A DNA stretch of 64,000 nt, from contig OY757015.1 of assembly GCA_963580285.1 (NCBI GenBank), positions 134,610,029 to 134,674,028 on the forward strand, written 5' to 3'. The stretch is from Lucinisca nassula. Taxonomy: Eukaryota > Mollusca > Bivalvia > Lucinida > Lucinidae. Below, piece by piece: positions 20,555 through 32,172 of this stretch. A program made the position numbers and the translations under genes. How positions within the stretch are numbered: position 1 is the first letter of the stretch; each line of letters begins with the position of its first letter. The notes under the pieces were generated by a model. That model made no database searches, was not told where the DNA came from, and saw only the letters and a program-made list of their open reading frames with translations.

Positions 20555-22012
20555 CAGTAGGTTGTGCCGGGGCCATACCCCGCCCCCAGTACTTCATAAA
20601 ATGACTTATATCTCAGAAACCTTACAGATCCCCACCCCTAAACCATATATATTCTTGTTCCTATTGATAAGACGCATTCAGTGACACCAACCTGGAGGTC
20701 CTCCGGGATGTGCCGAGGCCATGCCCCACCCCTCCACTTCATAAAAGGCCCAATATCTCGGAAACCATTCAGATCCCCACCCCTGAACCCTATATACTCT
20801 TGTTCCTTATGATAAGACGCATTCAGTGACATCAAACTGGGGGTCCCCCGGGATGCACCGGGGCCATGTCCCGCCCCTCCATTTCATAAAAGGCCCAATA
20901 TCTCGGAAACCTTACAGATCCCCCACCCCTAAACCATATATATTCTTGCTCCTTATGATAAGACGCATTCATTGACCCCAAATTGGGGGTCTTCCGGGGT
21001 GCGCCGGAGCCATGCCCCACCCCTTCACTTCACAAAAGGCCATATATCTCAGAAACTGTTCAGATCCCCACCCTAAACCATATATGTTCTTGTTCATTAT
21101 GATGAGACACATTCAGTGACACCAACCTGGGGGTCCCCATGGATGTGCTGGGGCCATGCCCCACCCCCTCCATTTCATAATATCACAATATCTCGGAAAC
21201 CTTACAGATCCCCACCCCTAAACCATATATATTCTTGTACCTTATGATAAGACACTTTCATTGACACCAACCTGGGGGTCTCCCTGGGCCTTGCCCCACC
21301 CCTGCACTTCACAAAAGGCCTTATATCTCAGAAACTGTTCAGAGCCCCACCCCTAAACCATATATATTCATCTTCCTTATGATAAGGCACATTCATTGAC
21401 ACCATCTTGTGAGTCCCCGGGGCATGCCCGGGCCTTGCTCCACCGCTTGACTTCATTAAAAGCCACATATCTCAGAAATAGTTCAGATCCCCACCCCTAA
21501 ACCATATATATTCTTGTTCCTTATGATAAGACTCATTCAGTCACACCAACTTGGGGTCTCTTTGTGCTGAGGCAATGTGCCCCGCCCTTCCACTTCATAA
21601 AAGGCCATATATTTCAGAAACCATTCAAATCCCCACCCCATATTCATATATGTTCTTGTTCCTTATTATTAGCACACCTACTGTAGGGGTGTCCGCAGGG
21701 GCCAGTCCTCTCCTTTCCACTTCATGAAAGGATATCTTGGAAACCGTTCAGATTCCCACCCCTAAACCATATATATACTTGGTCCTTATGATGAGACACA
21801 TTTAGGGACAACAGTCTTGGGCTTTCCTGGGAACGACAGGGCATGCTCCAACCCCTCCACTTATATCTCCAGCCATGCAGATCCCCACTGCTAAACCATA
21901 TATATTCTTGTTCTTTGTGATAAGACACATTTAGTGATACCAACCAGGGCTCCATTGGGTCCATGCCCCACCCCCTCTACTTCATAAAAGGCCTAATGTT
22001 TCATATACTGAG
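20555..22012 (+). repeat. ~148-bp minisatellite array, about ten units (family M2)
   Basis: Each unit contains CCCCACCCCTAAACCATATA, TTCTTGTTCCTTATGATAAG, a GGGGTC-GGGGCCATGCCCC segment and CTTCATAAAAGGCC. Periodicity is about 145-150 bp and units decay toward the right. Frames of 60-80 aa on the minus strand mirror the period and are not genes. Confidence 0.8.
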
Positions 22013-22089
22013 TCCACATTGATGCTCATTTGGATATGGGGGTTCATTTGGCAGATTAAAATGATATCATGTTAAAATACATGGCTGCA

Positions 22090-22145
22090 ATTTGGCAGTG
22101 CCCACCTGAGCTCTGGTGAGCATAGTGGCCCATGGGCCTCTTGTT
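22090..22145 (+). repeat. Terminal hairpin of the minisatellite-bearing element
   Basis: CACCTGAGCTCTGGTGAGCA followed by the palindrome GGCCCATGGGCC and TCTTGTTT. A matching end occurs at 35848-35893 (CAGGTGAGCGA, GGGCCCTCTGGGC, TCTTGTT). The two ends close arrays of unrelated internal units, so they look like a shared element terminus. Confidence 0.5.
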
Positions 22146-22201
22146 TATATTTAGGTTATTATTATATCACCTGTGTAACATAGTGCATTCTAGTACTGGT
22201 G

Positions 22202-22313
<112 letters not shown>

Positions 22314-22499
22314 TATGTCCCTTTCATGAGAAATGGCCCTTGTGAAATTTTTTGATGAAATCTCGTCGGCATTATAACTCAAAAAGTATCAAAGCTAAGC
22401 CTTGAAAGTTTATGAATGGATCTCACTTTAGCCATGTGAAGTATTACCTTTTCAACTATAGTAGCAAGCAGTGTTGGGGGCATAGTGTTTCTTCACGTG

Positions 22500-22730
22500 A
22501 TGTTGACATTGTAGGTACCGATCCGAGTCTTGCAACACATCGTCTCATGATAGTTAACATTTCTGCCAAGTAATTTCAAAATTCATTCAGGAATAACAAA
22601 GTTGTTAACTACCCCTTTTTAACCTTTGACCTCTACGTATGACCTTGATCTTCGAGGTACTGACTGAATCTTGTGCGCGAAACATCGTCTCATGATGGGT
22701 AACATTTCTGCCTAGTGATCCGGGAATAAA
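22500..22730 (+). repeat. Repeat family M3, ~1.5 units
   Basis: 'GACCTTGATCTTCGAGGTAC', 'CATCGTCTCATGATGG' and 'GGAATAACAAAG' recur here and at 24390-24720. Confidence 0.55.
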
Positions 22731-22910
22731 TCAAAGCACTGAGAGTACTGGTTGGTCGATCGTCTCTGAGTGTAGGTTGGGAAAATAGTCCTGAGCTGAG
22801 AATCGAACTGTTCGTTTAACTTAAGCTAGCACAGTAGATCTGATCAGACATCGCGTTATGTGGCGTCTGATTATGTAGATTCTATTTGCCAATGCGCAAG
22901 TGCACGAGCA
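22730..22910. mobile_element. Palindromic GATCAGAC element copy
   Basis: Matches 25380-25545 (GAGTGTAGGTTGGGAAAATAGTCC) and carries the palindromic core CTGATCAGACATCGCGTTATG-TGGCGTCTGATTA. Confidence 0.5.
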
Positions 22911-22917
22911 AAGTCCA

Positions 22918-23068
22918 CCCGCTCCCGCCTATCGGGGCTTGAATAAATAGATGGGCTGCATGATGCTTCCACGCAGAGCTGACAGTCCCGTAACATTGGA
23001 AGTAACGTCTCCAAATGACTTATATACAGTGTTGACGGGGACGTTAAACCTTAAATAAAACTAACGAG
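22918..23068 (+). mobile_element. SINE-like element S1, internally deleted
   Basis: The 5' hairpin joins directly, after GCAGAGCTGAC, to the 3' part (AGTCCCGTAACATTGG). About 150 bp of the middle is missing. Confidence 0.6.
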
Positions 23069-23433
23069 CTCAGTCCAGAATTTTCTTCTTACGATGCGCT
23101 CTGACGTCTTAGGGTAGTGCTTGGGTTTTGTTCAACAGAGTGGGGAGGGTGCAAACGCAGCCCCACCCATCTTTTGGAAATTATCTCAGATTCATGCAGT
23201 TTTTTCACCCTCTGCAAAATACCTGAAATTCGCATCCTCAACCTGCCCCTTTTCAGGATCTGCGTACGGCCCTGAATCATGTTCAAAACTGTTGTTGCAT
23301 ACATACAAGGCGAACAGTTCCGACCCTGATCAGAAGCAATGTCCTCTATAGCCGATCTTGGTCTACGCTGTATGTCTAAAAAACGGTACCACCTATAAAG
23401 TCTGCGCTACACGTTTTTGCTCTTAAACATTTC

Positions 23434-23645
23434 CGTGGCCTAGTGGTTAAGAGCGCTGACTCTTGATCATTAGGTCTCTCACCGCTTTGGTTCGAGCCTC
23501 GCTCGGGTCATATGTGAGACGCCAAGGTCTGCAAGGCCAGGTTGTTTTTCTCCGGGTACTCCGGTTTTCGCCCACCTCTGATTGACGATTGGCTCGATAT
23601 GAGTGAAATAATCTTGAAAGGGCCGAAAAACCAAAAAAAAAAAAA
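23434..23645 (+). mobile_element. SINE S4, full copy with A tail
   Basis: Best-preserved S4: A box TGGCCTAGTGGTTAAGAG, B box GGTTCGAGCCTCG, body, then CCAAAAAA tail. Confidence 0.75.
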
Positions 23646-24389
23646 AAAAACATTTCAGGGCTCTTAAATTAAGTTCTTAGCAGAAGTGCGAAAAGTCTAT
23701 TTTTACTCGACTTGGCATACATTTGTGTTACAGTTTTATAAATGGAATTTCCGAAAGACGTCACGTGACAGTGTGGCCTGGATTAAGTTATTGTTTTTCT
23801 TTCATTACGAGAGCAACCTGGCAATTTATACTATTTCGTTTAACCTTCAAATTATAAAATGCCACTGTTTAAGCAAACAGTGTGCAACCGACTGAGCAGA
23901 CGCCACATTCCGCGGCGTCTGATCTGGGTATTATCCAGCACACGATTCCTGTCAAGACTATAGATAGCTCTTGTTATAGCCTAGTCACTAGGCGTTAAAA
24001 TGAATACAATGGACTTAAAATCATCTTTTGCATTAAAATGAACACTGTATAAAAGTTTAGCTAGTCTATATTCTCTGGCTCAATTTTAACCGAAGATTTG
24101 AGAATCTACCAAATAGACTTGCCACTACTAAGAAGGTGATAAATTTTTAAACCAATAAAAATACCCCAAAAAAATGATCAGACTTTTATTATCAGACTAG
24201 TAGCTAGTCTACTCTTGTTACATCGATAAAAATAGCGTAACGTTTAAAGTTCTATTAATAAACAATAATATTGGTTTTCCCAAATCAGTGATGGTCACGT
24301 GGACAACTGCATGTGAATACCGTTTGCCATTTAGTAAATTTGGGTCGATCGTAAACCGTTCGATCCAAAAAGCTATTTACTGAACACGA
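23646..24389. other. No gene; one palindromic GATCAGAC-type remnant
   Basis: 23865-23940 contains GCAAACAGTGTGCAACC and a CAGACGCCACATTCCGCGGCGTCTG hairpin. The rest is AT-rich without recognised features. Confidence 0.4.
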
Positions 24390-24722
24390 AAAATGACCCT
24401 TTTTGACATTTGACCACTGTGACCTTGACCATCGAGGTACCGACCTGGGTCTTGCGTGCGACAAATTGTCTCACGATGGTCAATATTGCTGCCAAGTTAT
24501 TTCCAAATCCATCCTGGAATAACAAAGGTATTGAAAGGACACAAGAAAATACACTTTTCTTTACCTTTCACCTCCATGACCTTGACCTCGGGGGTACCGA
24601 CCTTGGTCTGGCATACGACACATTGTCTCATGATGGTAAAGATTTCAGCCAATAAATTTCAAAATCCCTCAAGGAATAACAAAGATATTGACGGACGGAC
24701 GGACAGCGCAATGTCATAATAC
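24390..24722 (+). repeat. Repeat family M3, two units
   Basis: Two ~155-bp units (ACCTTGACCATCGAGGTACC / ACCTTGACCTCGGGGGTACC), ending in (GGAC)n and 'AGCGCAATGTCATAATACAT'. Confidence 0.6.
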
Positions 24723-24747
24723 ATGTACTTCCTTTTTTTTCCAATTG

Positions 24748-25058
24748 TTGATTGATTTGATTGATTGATTGATTCGAGGTATAACGTCCTCGTCGACACT
24801 GTAAATGTCATTTTGGAGACGTTGCTTCCAATTTTGTTGGACTTTTACCCGTCATTGAGATGAAATGACATCTCAAGCCCTGTCGCCCAATGAAACCAAT
24901 AGGGTTTTTAAGCATGGACGGACCCGACTCGCACCGCTTTGCCAGGGCAGGCTTAGATCCTCTAAGCGGTTTACCAGTACTCGTGTGCGGATCGGATTCA
25001 GCTCTGCGTGGAAGCATCATGCTGCCCATCTATTTCTTCAAGACCTGATGGGTGGGGC
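24748..25058 (-). mobile_element. SINE-like element S1
   Basis: Full-length minus copy with a (TTGA) tail side at 24748-24775. Confidence 0.7.
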
Positions 25059-25065
25059 CAAATTG

Positions 25066-25351
25066 TCGATTGTATTGGAGTTTAACGCCCAATCAACACT
25101 GTTTTAGGTAATTTCGGAGCCGGTCAGTTTACCTATCCACCTTTTTCCTGGACAAGCTTATACGAACGTGGTTAACCAGAAAGAAACTGACAACTGCCCT
25201 TCTTGAATCAGCGGAAAGGAGAGAATGGCCGTAGAAAAGATTCCATGATCAATCCCCTCGAAAGAATGTTGCCGACCGTGGCAGGTATCGAACCCGCGTC
25301 CTCCTGATCACCTGTCAGACGTGCATCCGACTGAGCTACCGAGGCCGGCTT
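25066..25351 (-). mobile_element. tRNA-derived SINE, family S2
   Basis: Minus strand: GCCTCGGTAGCTCAGTCGG (A box), GACGCGGGTTCGATACC (B box), GGTCGGCAACATTCTTTCG, body with CAAGAAGGGCAGTTGTCAG, tail GTTTAACGC-like near 25080. The second good copy is at 29133-29436. Confidence 0.75.
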
Positions 25352-25379
25352 TTTTTCAAAACTGACCTATAAAAATCAA

Positions 25380-25545
25380 AGCACTGAGAAATCTGGTTGG
25401 CCGATTGTCCCTGAGTGTAGGTCGGAGAAATAGTCCTGGGCTGTAATTTAAATTGTTTCATTTAACCCTTAAATTCTCGTTTTTAAGCAATTAGTCTCGA
25501 TCTTGATCAGATGCCGCTTTCTGTTGCGTCTGTTCTGGGTAAACA
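25380..25545. mobile_element. Palindromic GATCAGAC element copy
   Basis: CTTGATCAGATGCCGCTTTC-GTTGCGTCTG hairpin; flanks match 22730-22870. Confidence 0.5.
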
Positions 25546-25770
25546 ATGTTCGCCAAGTCAAACCTACGATTCTTAGATAACCCTCTTACGCAACACTCTG
25601 ACCTCAAGGTGGCTACTGTAAAACCTGGTATAGTGGCCACCTCTATTTAACAAGCAAACCTGTCTTAAGCAAGCATACCCTCGGTTCCCAAAATAGGAAA
25701 ATGCATTAAAATTCGCCTGTATTAAGCAAGCACCTGTCCTAAGCAAGCACATTCTGATCGTCCCTGTGGT

Positions 25771-25771
<1 letters not shown>

Positions 25772-25838
<67 letters not shown>
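25772..25838. repeat. (CT)n microsatellite
   Basis: CT tract with one interruption. Confidence 0.95.
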
Positions 25839-25844
25839 TGATGA

Positions 25845-26052
25845 CAAATCCAGGCGACAATATGCATTTTTTCATATTTCCAAAACGGTTACTTTCCTGA
25901 TTAATATTGAGGCACTTTCCTTTACTCGTACAAATGTTTGGGGTTCTCGTACGAACCGCCTCATTGAGTGCTCACCATTGTGATACGGTTGATAGAAAAA
26001 AAGATGCCACCACTGTTCACTCAGTACAATGTAATTTATACAAAACTGTTAA

Positions 26053-26128
<76 letters not shown>

Positions 26129-26405
26129 GAAATCTAGAAATACTGTAAGACCAGGGAGGAAACCATTCTCACTAAAGCTGGGATCAGTCTGGATGATCAT
26201 AATCTACTCCTTTCGCATAAGGTATAACTATTTAAGGGTTCGACGAAAGGCGTTCAAGCTTAGGATCCCCTTTCGAGCCTAAACGCAGAGACAATGGGCC
26301 ATCCAATGCGTTTAGTAATTTGACTTCAAAAGCTGGTTAAAAGAAGAAGAAGAAGAAGAAGAAGAAGAAGAAGAAGAAGAGAAGAAGAAGAAGAAGAAGA
26401 AGAAA
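25845..26405 (+). repeat. ~500-bp dispersed duplication, copy 1 (no SINE)
   Basis: From CAAATCCAGGCGACAATATG through an internal (CT)n (26056-26124) to (GAA)n (26341-26404). Copy 2 is at 27952-28442. This copy keeps the site where copy 2 received a MetaSINE, so it is the pre-insertion state. Confidence 0.75.
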
Positions 26406-26564
26406 CACAACGCTTTATACCCAATGCTTATAAGCATGGTGAATATTGACTGAACAAAAATGACAGTACAATTGAGGGAACAGCTAGTCTAGCTCCTAGA
26501 CCTTGATGTCATATTGGCCAATGACAAACCTTCCTGTGTGTTTTTATCAAATATGAAACCTTTT

Positions 26565-27316
26565 TAGACTTTAATCTTGTCTCAGACATCAAGGCGGGGT
26601 CATTTTGGCCCCCAGGGCTATAATTTGAACAATCTTGTTAGAGGTCCACCAGATGAAGCTTCACACCAATTATCAAAGATCTGGGCCTTGCGGTTTCAGA
26701 GAAGAAGATTTTTAAAGATTTTCAATGTATCGGGATAAGCCTATGTAAAACCAAAGGCCCCCGAGGCGGGGGCATTTTTGGCCCCAAGGCTATAATTTGA
26801 ACAATCTTAGTAGAGGTCCACCAGGTAAAGCTACACACCAAATATTAAAGAACTGGGCCTTGTGGTTTGAGAGAAGAAGATTTTTTAATGATTTTCCCTA
26901 TGTAATCCTATGTAAAACCAAAGGCCCCTGGGGCGGGGACATTTTGGCCCCCAGGGCTATAATTTGAACAATCTTGGTAGAGGTCCACTAGATGAAGCTT
27001 CATACCAAATATCGAAGTCCTGGGCCATGCGATTTCAGAGAAGAAGAGTTTTAAAGTTTTCGTTTAAAAAATCTATTTTTAGCTCCTGTGACCTAGATGT
27101 GCAATGGACCGGAACCATTTGAACAACTTTGAAAGGGGACCACCTAAGGATCATTCCTGTGAAGTTTGGTCAAAATCCGATCAGTGGTTTAGGAGGAGAT
27201 GTCATTTGAAGAATAAGTTTACGGACGCACGCACGGACGGACGCACGCACGCACAAACGGACGACGGACAAAAAATGATCACAAAAGCCTTGTCACTACG
27301 TGACAGGTGAGCTAAA
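26565..27316 (+). repeat. ~175-bp minisatellite element (family M4), three units plus terminus
   Basis: Units share 'GGCTATAATTTGAACAATCT', 'GAGGTCCACCAGATGAAGC', 'AAAACCAAAGGCCCC'. The right part ends in ACGGACGCACGCACG, 'AAAAATGATCACAAAAGCC', then hairpin GTCACTACGTGAC and AGGTGAGCTAAAA. A larger array of the same family is at 36640-38800. Confidence 0.75.
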
Positions 27317-27409
27317 AACACATCAAAACGAACAAGGACAGAAGACCTGCCAGATGGACGCCCCAGTGGCAAAAGATACACCTTCACCCCGCCCAACCAG
27401 CCCCGTCCC

Positions 27410-27480
27410 AGAGAAGAAATTAGTAAACCCTGTAAACCCCAGTTTCCTCAAAATAAAGTGAGGTTTAGAGGAATGTTCAT
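27410..27480. mobile_element. FB1 arm fragment
   Basis: GAAGAAATTAGTAAACCCTG followed by CCCCAGTTTCCTCAAAATAA. Confidence 0.4.
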
Positions 27481-27586
<106 letters not shown>

Positions 27587-27612
27587 TTAGGATGACTAAT
27601 CCTGGCGACAAC

Positions 27613-27951
27613 CGGCCCCGATAGCTCAGTTGGTAGAGTGTCCGCTCCGGGGAACGGGAGGTCTCGGGTTCGATCCCGGGCCGCGACATACCAAAGTCGT
27701 TAAAAATGGTACTAGCTGCTCCTCGCTTGGCACTCAGATTTACGGGGTAGAGCTAGGACTGGTCGACCCAGTGTCAGGATAATGTGACTGGGTGTGGTAT
27801 CATGTAATGTGTCTGGGACATGATACTTCAGTGAGGCAGCACTATAAAAGTGAGCATTGAGCTCCCTGTCGCAACCAGACACCGTCGTGATATGACTGAA
27901 AAATTGTTGAAAGCGACATTAAACCCGAATTCACACACACACACACACACA
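27613..27951 (+). mobile_element. MetaSINE-type tRNA-derived SINE with 15-bp TSD
   Basis: tRNA-like head with A box TAGCTCAGTTGGTAGAG and B box GGTTCGATCCC. The conserved central domain follows (AGTGTCAGGATAATGTGACT, CATGATACTTCAGTGAGGCA), then 'TGAAAAATTGTTGAAAGCG', ATTAAACCC and (CA)n. Flanked by the 15-mer AATCCTGGCGACAAC at 27598-27612 and 27952-27966. The resemblance to MetaSINEs of molluscs and other animals is from memory. A second copy lies at 56417-56749. Confidence 0.85.
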
Positions 27952-28167
27952 AATCCTGGCGACAACATGCATTCTTTCATATTTCCAAAACGGTTACGAG
28001 TTATTGATGAAATAGAGGTACTTTCCTTTTACTGTAACAAATATTTTGGGTTCTCGTATGAACCGCATTGAAAAAGAGAATGATGCACTCCCTGCCTAGA
28101 ACAATCCACTTTTCACTCAGTACAAGGTCATTTATACGAACCTGTTAACGTTCTCTCTCTCTCTTTC

Positions 28168-28198
<31 letters not shown>

Positions 28199-28445
28199 AT
28201 CAGAAATCTAGAAATACTGAAAGACCAGAGAGGAAACCATTCTCACTAAAGCTAGGATCCGTCTGGATGTTCATAATCTACTCCTTTCGCATAAAGTACA
28301 GCTATTTAAGGGTTCGACGAAAGGCGTTCAAGCTTAGGATCCCTTTTCGAGCCTAAACGCAGGGACAATCGGCCATCCAATGCGTTTAGTAATTTGACTT
28401 CAAAAGCTGGTGAGAAGAAGAAGAAGAAGAAGAAGAAGAAGAAAC
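27952..28445 (+). repeat. ~500-bp dispersed duplication, copy 2
   Basis: Partner of 25845-26405, with a shorter (CT)n (28153-28200) and (GAA)n (28414-28442). Confidence 0.75.
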
Positions 28446-28455
28446 ACAACGTTTT

Positions 28456-28735
28456 AATAGTTTAAAGGGAGAGCTTGGTAGTCCAGGAGAAGTGAGTGAG
28501 TGTTTGAGTATACGTCCCACCAACAGCTAAGGTCATACGGAGACGGGACATCAGTTTAAAGACTGTCTGGAGAAGCCTAGGATCGATCCTGGGATCCCTG
28601 GTTTACAACGCGAGTAAAGTAACATATACAACACAGAGGCTTCCGAGTCCAGGAGAACTACAAATGATTGACAGAATCTCATAGTTTAATGAGCTATAAA
28701 GACATTAACATTAAAGGGAGAGCTTGATGCATTTT
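28456..28735 (+). repeat. Left copy of an inverted repeat, interrupted by SINE S5
   Basis: AAAGGGAGAGCTTGGTAGTC and ACTACAAATGATTGACAGAA reappear as reverse complement at 31480-31560. S5 sits between the two halves. Confidence 0.65.
28492..28646 (-). mobile_element. SINE S5 with 11-bp TSD
   Basis: Flanked by GTCCAGGAGAA at 28481-28491 and 28647-28657. The inverted relative at 31527-31545 has no insertion. Head on the minus strand: GGAAGCCTCTGTG, then a B-box-like GGATCGATCCTAGG. The tail side is ACTCACTCAC. Confidence 0.75.
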
Positions 28736-29130
28736 CTTTCCTCAAAGATAGTTTGAAAGAAGGCTATAAAATCTGACATTGATGAAGTTTTATTAGTCCC
28801 TGGACACAGGCTATTACTGATAACATCTGAAGCAGTTTTAGGCTCATCAGCTGGTTCAAGATATTGATTTACCTAACTAATTGGGAATTTCACTGTTGCA
28901 TTGGAATGTAGTTAGCTATTATGTCTTATAACAGCAAATGACACATAAGAATTATACAACATTGAAAAAGCTTGATTAAACAATGATGTGGCCCCACTGG
29001 GTTCATGCACCACTTCCAGTGCAAGCAAATAAGATGTGTCAAAGTTGGCAGACATTTGAATATGTTGAAACAGCATTTTCAGCTACGATTCAACGTTGAT
29101 TCAACGATGTATGTAGAAACCTCTGTGGAA
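28736..29130. other. No recognisable feature
   Basis: AT-rich, no frame or repeat recognised. Confidence 0.35.
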
Positions 29131-29132
29131 TA

Positions 29133-29436
29133 GTGCCGGCCTCGGGAGCTCAGTCGGATGCGCGTCTGACTGGTGATCAGGAGGACGCGGGTTCGACACC
29201 TGCCAGGGTCGGCAACATTCTTTCATAGAGATTGATCATGAAATCTTTTCAACACTCATTCTCCCCCTTCTGCTGACTCAAGAAGGGCAGTGGTCAATTT
29301 CTGGCGAAAGAATGTGCACTGGACTGGTTAACCGCTTACGAATAATCCTGCTCAGGAAAAATGTGGTTAGGTAAACTGACCGGCTCAAAAATGACCTAAA
29401 ATAGTGTTTACCGGGCCGTTAATAAACTCCAATACA
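29133..29436 (+). mobile_element. tRNA-derived SINE, family S2
   Basis: GCCTCGGGAGCTCAGTCGGA head, GGGTTCGACACCTGCC B box, body as at 25066 in reverse, tail AATAAACTCCAATACAAACAAA. Confidence 0.75.
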
Positions 29437-29446
29437 AACAAAATCT

Positions 29447-29720
29447 GTGGAATAGTGGCTTTGTTACTCGCCTGATAAGCCAAGGATTACAGGATTAATC
29501 CTGGACTTCATCAGGAAAACACGCCTCTATAATTTGACCCCCTTGAACCCCAATTTTGTGTTGTAAAATGGGGTTTACAGGGGTGAAACTTATTTTCTCA
29601 CATTTCTGCTCTAAAATATAGATTGTGAGTCGGTCTAGATTTTGAGTAGAAATAAGAAAAACATCACAATTTATCATCTTAAAATTTTATTTTTTTCGGC
29701 AGTAAAGCTTATAATGTATT
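29447..29720. mobile_element. S5 fragment followed by FB1 foldback fragment
   Basis: 29447-29505 matches the S5 head without its A box. 29510-29720 carries FB1 arms (ACACGCCTCTATAATTTGAC, GGGGTTTACAGGGGTG, TATAGATTGTGAG). Confidence 0.5.
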
Positions 29721-29872
29721 TGTTTAGGAGTGCTTTCGTAATGCCGATGAGTCTTTAAACCGTATGACGTAGAACTAAAACACACACATATTGATTCAAC
29801 GATGTGGTTCTGCTTGAAGAATAATATATAATATTTTGTTCCCTTTTCAATGATATTATGCCCATGCAGCAA

Positions 29873-30178
29873 GGCCCCTGCCGTTCGGGGCTTGAAGAAA
29901 TATATGGACTTCATGATGCTTCCACACAGAGCTGAATCCGACCAGCACACGAGTACTGGCAAACCGCTTAGAGATCTAAGCCTGCCCAGGCAAAGTGGTG
30001 CGAGTCTGACCCTCCATGCTTATAAACCCTATTGGTTTCATTGGGTGACTGGGCTTGAGATGTCATTTCATCTCAATGTCAGGTAAAAGTCCCACAAAAT
30101 TGGAAGCAACGTCTCCAAAATGACCTTTACAGTGTTGACGGGGACGTTAAACTTCAAATCAAACAAAACAAACAAACA
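29873..30178 (+). mobile_element. SINE-like element S1
   Basis: Full-length plus copy ending CAAATCAAACAAAACAAAC. Confidence 0.75.
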
Positions 30179-30246
30179 ATGCTCATGCAGCTATTTGTGT
30201 GCATATACTTGTAGTAACAACTTACACATACAACTGAATTATAATT

Positions 30247-30492
30247 GGCTCCCGCCCATAAGGGCTTAGAGAAAAAGATACGGCTTGCAGAGCTGAAACC
30301 GGCCTCACACAAGTACTGATAAACCACTTAGAAAGGCTAAGCTGTCCAGACAAAGTGGTACGAACCGTCCATGCATTTTCATTGGGCAACAGGACTTTAG
30401 GTGTCATTTCATCTTGATATTGGGTAAAAGTACCACTAAATTGGAAATAACATCTCCAAAATGACCAAAATAGTGTTGACGGGGACGTTGGT
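30247..30492 (+). mobile_element. SINE-like element S1, diverged
   Basis: Several small deletions; ends at GGGGACGTTGG where it meets the next, inverted copy. Confidence 0.6.
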
Positions 30493-30685
30493 TGGTTGAT
30501 TTGAGGTTTAACGTCCCCGTCAAACTGTATAGGTCATTTTGGAGACGTTGCTTCCAGTTTTATGGGACTTTTACCCGACATTGAGATGAAAATACATCTC
30601 AAGCCCTGTCGCCCAATGAAACCAAAAGGGTTTGTAAGCATGGACGGTCCGACCCACACTGCTTTGCCTGGGTAGGTTTAGTTGA
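30493..30685 (-). mobile_element. SINE-like element S1, 5'-truncated
   Basis: Tail-to-tail with the preceding copy. Truncated at the CCTGGGTAGGTTTAG position. Confidence 0.65.
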
Positions 30686-30756
30686 CAAATGAGCAAACAA
30701 CAGAATTATTATGTCTGTTACTGGAATCTAAGTTTTGATCAGATGTTTTGTATAAT

Positions 30757-31017
30757 TGTTTGGTTTGAGTTGTAACATTCCCATCAACACTGTATAGGTC
30801 ATTTTAGAGACGTTGCTTCCAATTATGTGAGACTTTTACCCAACACTGAGATGATATGACATCTCAAGCTCTTTCCCCCAATGAAACCAATAGGGTTTAT
30901 ATGCACGGACGCTCCAACCCGCATCGCGCCTGGGCGTGCTTAGGACCTCTAAGCGGTTTACCAGTACTCATTTGTGGTCTGTTTCATCATGCAGCCCAAT
31001 CTATTTCTTTAAGCCCC
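30757..31017 (-). mobile_element. SINE-like element S1
   Basis: Minus copy lacking part of the GCAGAGCTGAAACC region. Confidence 0.65.
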
Positions 31018-31074
31018 ACTATTTTTATCTGGATTCCTGCATTGTTAATACATCATGTCAACAAGTCAGTACAG

Positions 31075-32110
31075 CGAACCCCCCCCCCCCCCCCTCTAAA
31101 CCCCATTCTATATAGAGAAAACTGGGTTTACAAGGCTATACATTATTTCACTTATTTCTGCTCTGAGTCATAGGTTGTGGGTACTCGTTAGAACTGACTC
31201 AATGAAGCAGTTATAACGAGCACCCACAACATATGTTTGCAGTATATAAAAATAAGGAAAATATCATTCATGGGTTTTCATCAGAAAAGTGGCCATTTTG
31301 GAGATGTGAAAAATGCACTATGTCGCACAGGTGTGTTATCGTAATGAGCAGTTCAATGTGCAATGAAATTTATTCTAACAAACTTTCAATCTCTCTTTGG
31401 CAGAACACACAACTGATTTCTTGCAATAACACATTTTGCAGGCTAATGAACCAGCCATAAACATTGCTGGGAGTTAATGTCTTTATTATAGCTCATTACA
31501 CTATGAGATTCTGTCAATCATTTGTAGTTCCCCTGGACTACCAAGCTCTCCCTTTAACATGTTTATCTTTGATTTTGGCAGAGCTGCAAATGTGATATTG
31601 CGAGAAATCAGTTGTGTGTTACTCTATCTGCCATAGAGGGTTTAATAATTGAGAGCCCCTGCCCATCGGGGCTTGAAGAAATAGATTTGGCTGCATTATG
31701 CTTCCACACAGAGCTGAAACCAAACGCACATATGAGTAAACCATTAAGGTCTAAGCCTGCCGAGGCAAAGTGGTGCGAGCACATATAATTTATTGGTTTG
31801 ATCCATGCACATAATATTTATTGGTTTGATTGGACGGCAAGGATTGAGATGTCATTTCATCTCAATATCGGGTAAAAGTCCCACAACAATGGAAGCAACG
31901 TCTCCGAAATGACCTAAATAATGTTGACTGGGACGCTAAACCTCAAATCAAATCAAACAAAGCAAACAAAGACTGAAAGTTTGTTAGATTAATTTTCACA
32001 GTGAACTGATCATTACGGTAACACATCTGCGCGGCATTTTTCACATCTCCAAAATGGCCACTTTTGATGAAAACCCATGGTACTTTTCTGCAAATATATA
32101 ATAATGAGTA
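31075..32110. mobile_element. Large foldback element with arms of ~200 bp, right arm split by S1
   Basis: The left arm (about 31235-31445) and right arm (31585-31645 plus 31970-32105) are inverted copies. Paired landmarks: GTGGCCATTTTGGAGATGTG with its complement at about 32045-32065; ACACACAACTGATTTCTTGC with its complement near 31600-31620. The left end carries an FB1 hairpin (31165-31235) preceded by a poly(C) run. S1 (31650-31968) interrupts the right arm. Confidence 0.6.
31650..31968 (+). mobile_element. SINE-like element S1 inside a foldback arm
   Basis: Plus copy with a local duplication of a 'ATTTATTGGTTTGAT' segment at 31790-31830. Confidence 0.7.
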
Positions 32111-32172
32111 CCCACACCCAATTACAGAAATACAAGAACATAACAATGTTTCTCCTTGCAAACCCCAGCAGG

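Noticed and set aside
20555..22012. CRISPR-like array
   Set aside because: Units of ~148 bp are similar throughout with no unique spacers; this is a eukaryotic minisatellite.
27613..27690. Possible functional tRNA gene (clear A and B boxes)
   Set aside because: It is the head of a MetaSINE with TSD and (CA)n tail; an identical arrangement occurs at 56.4 kb.
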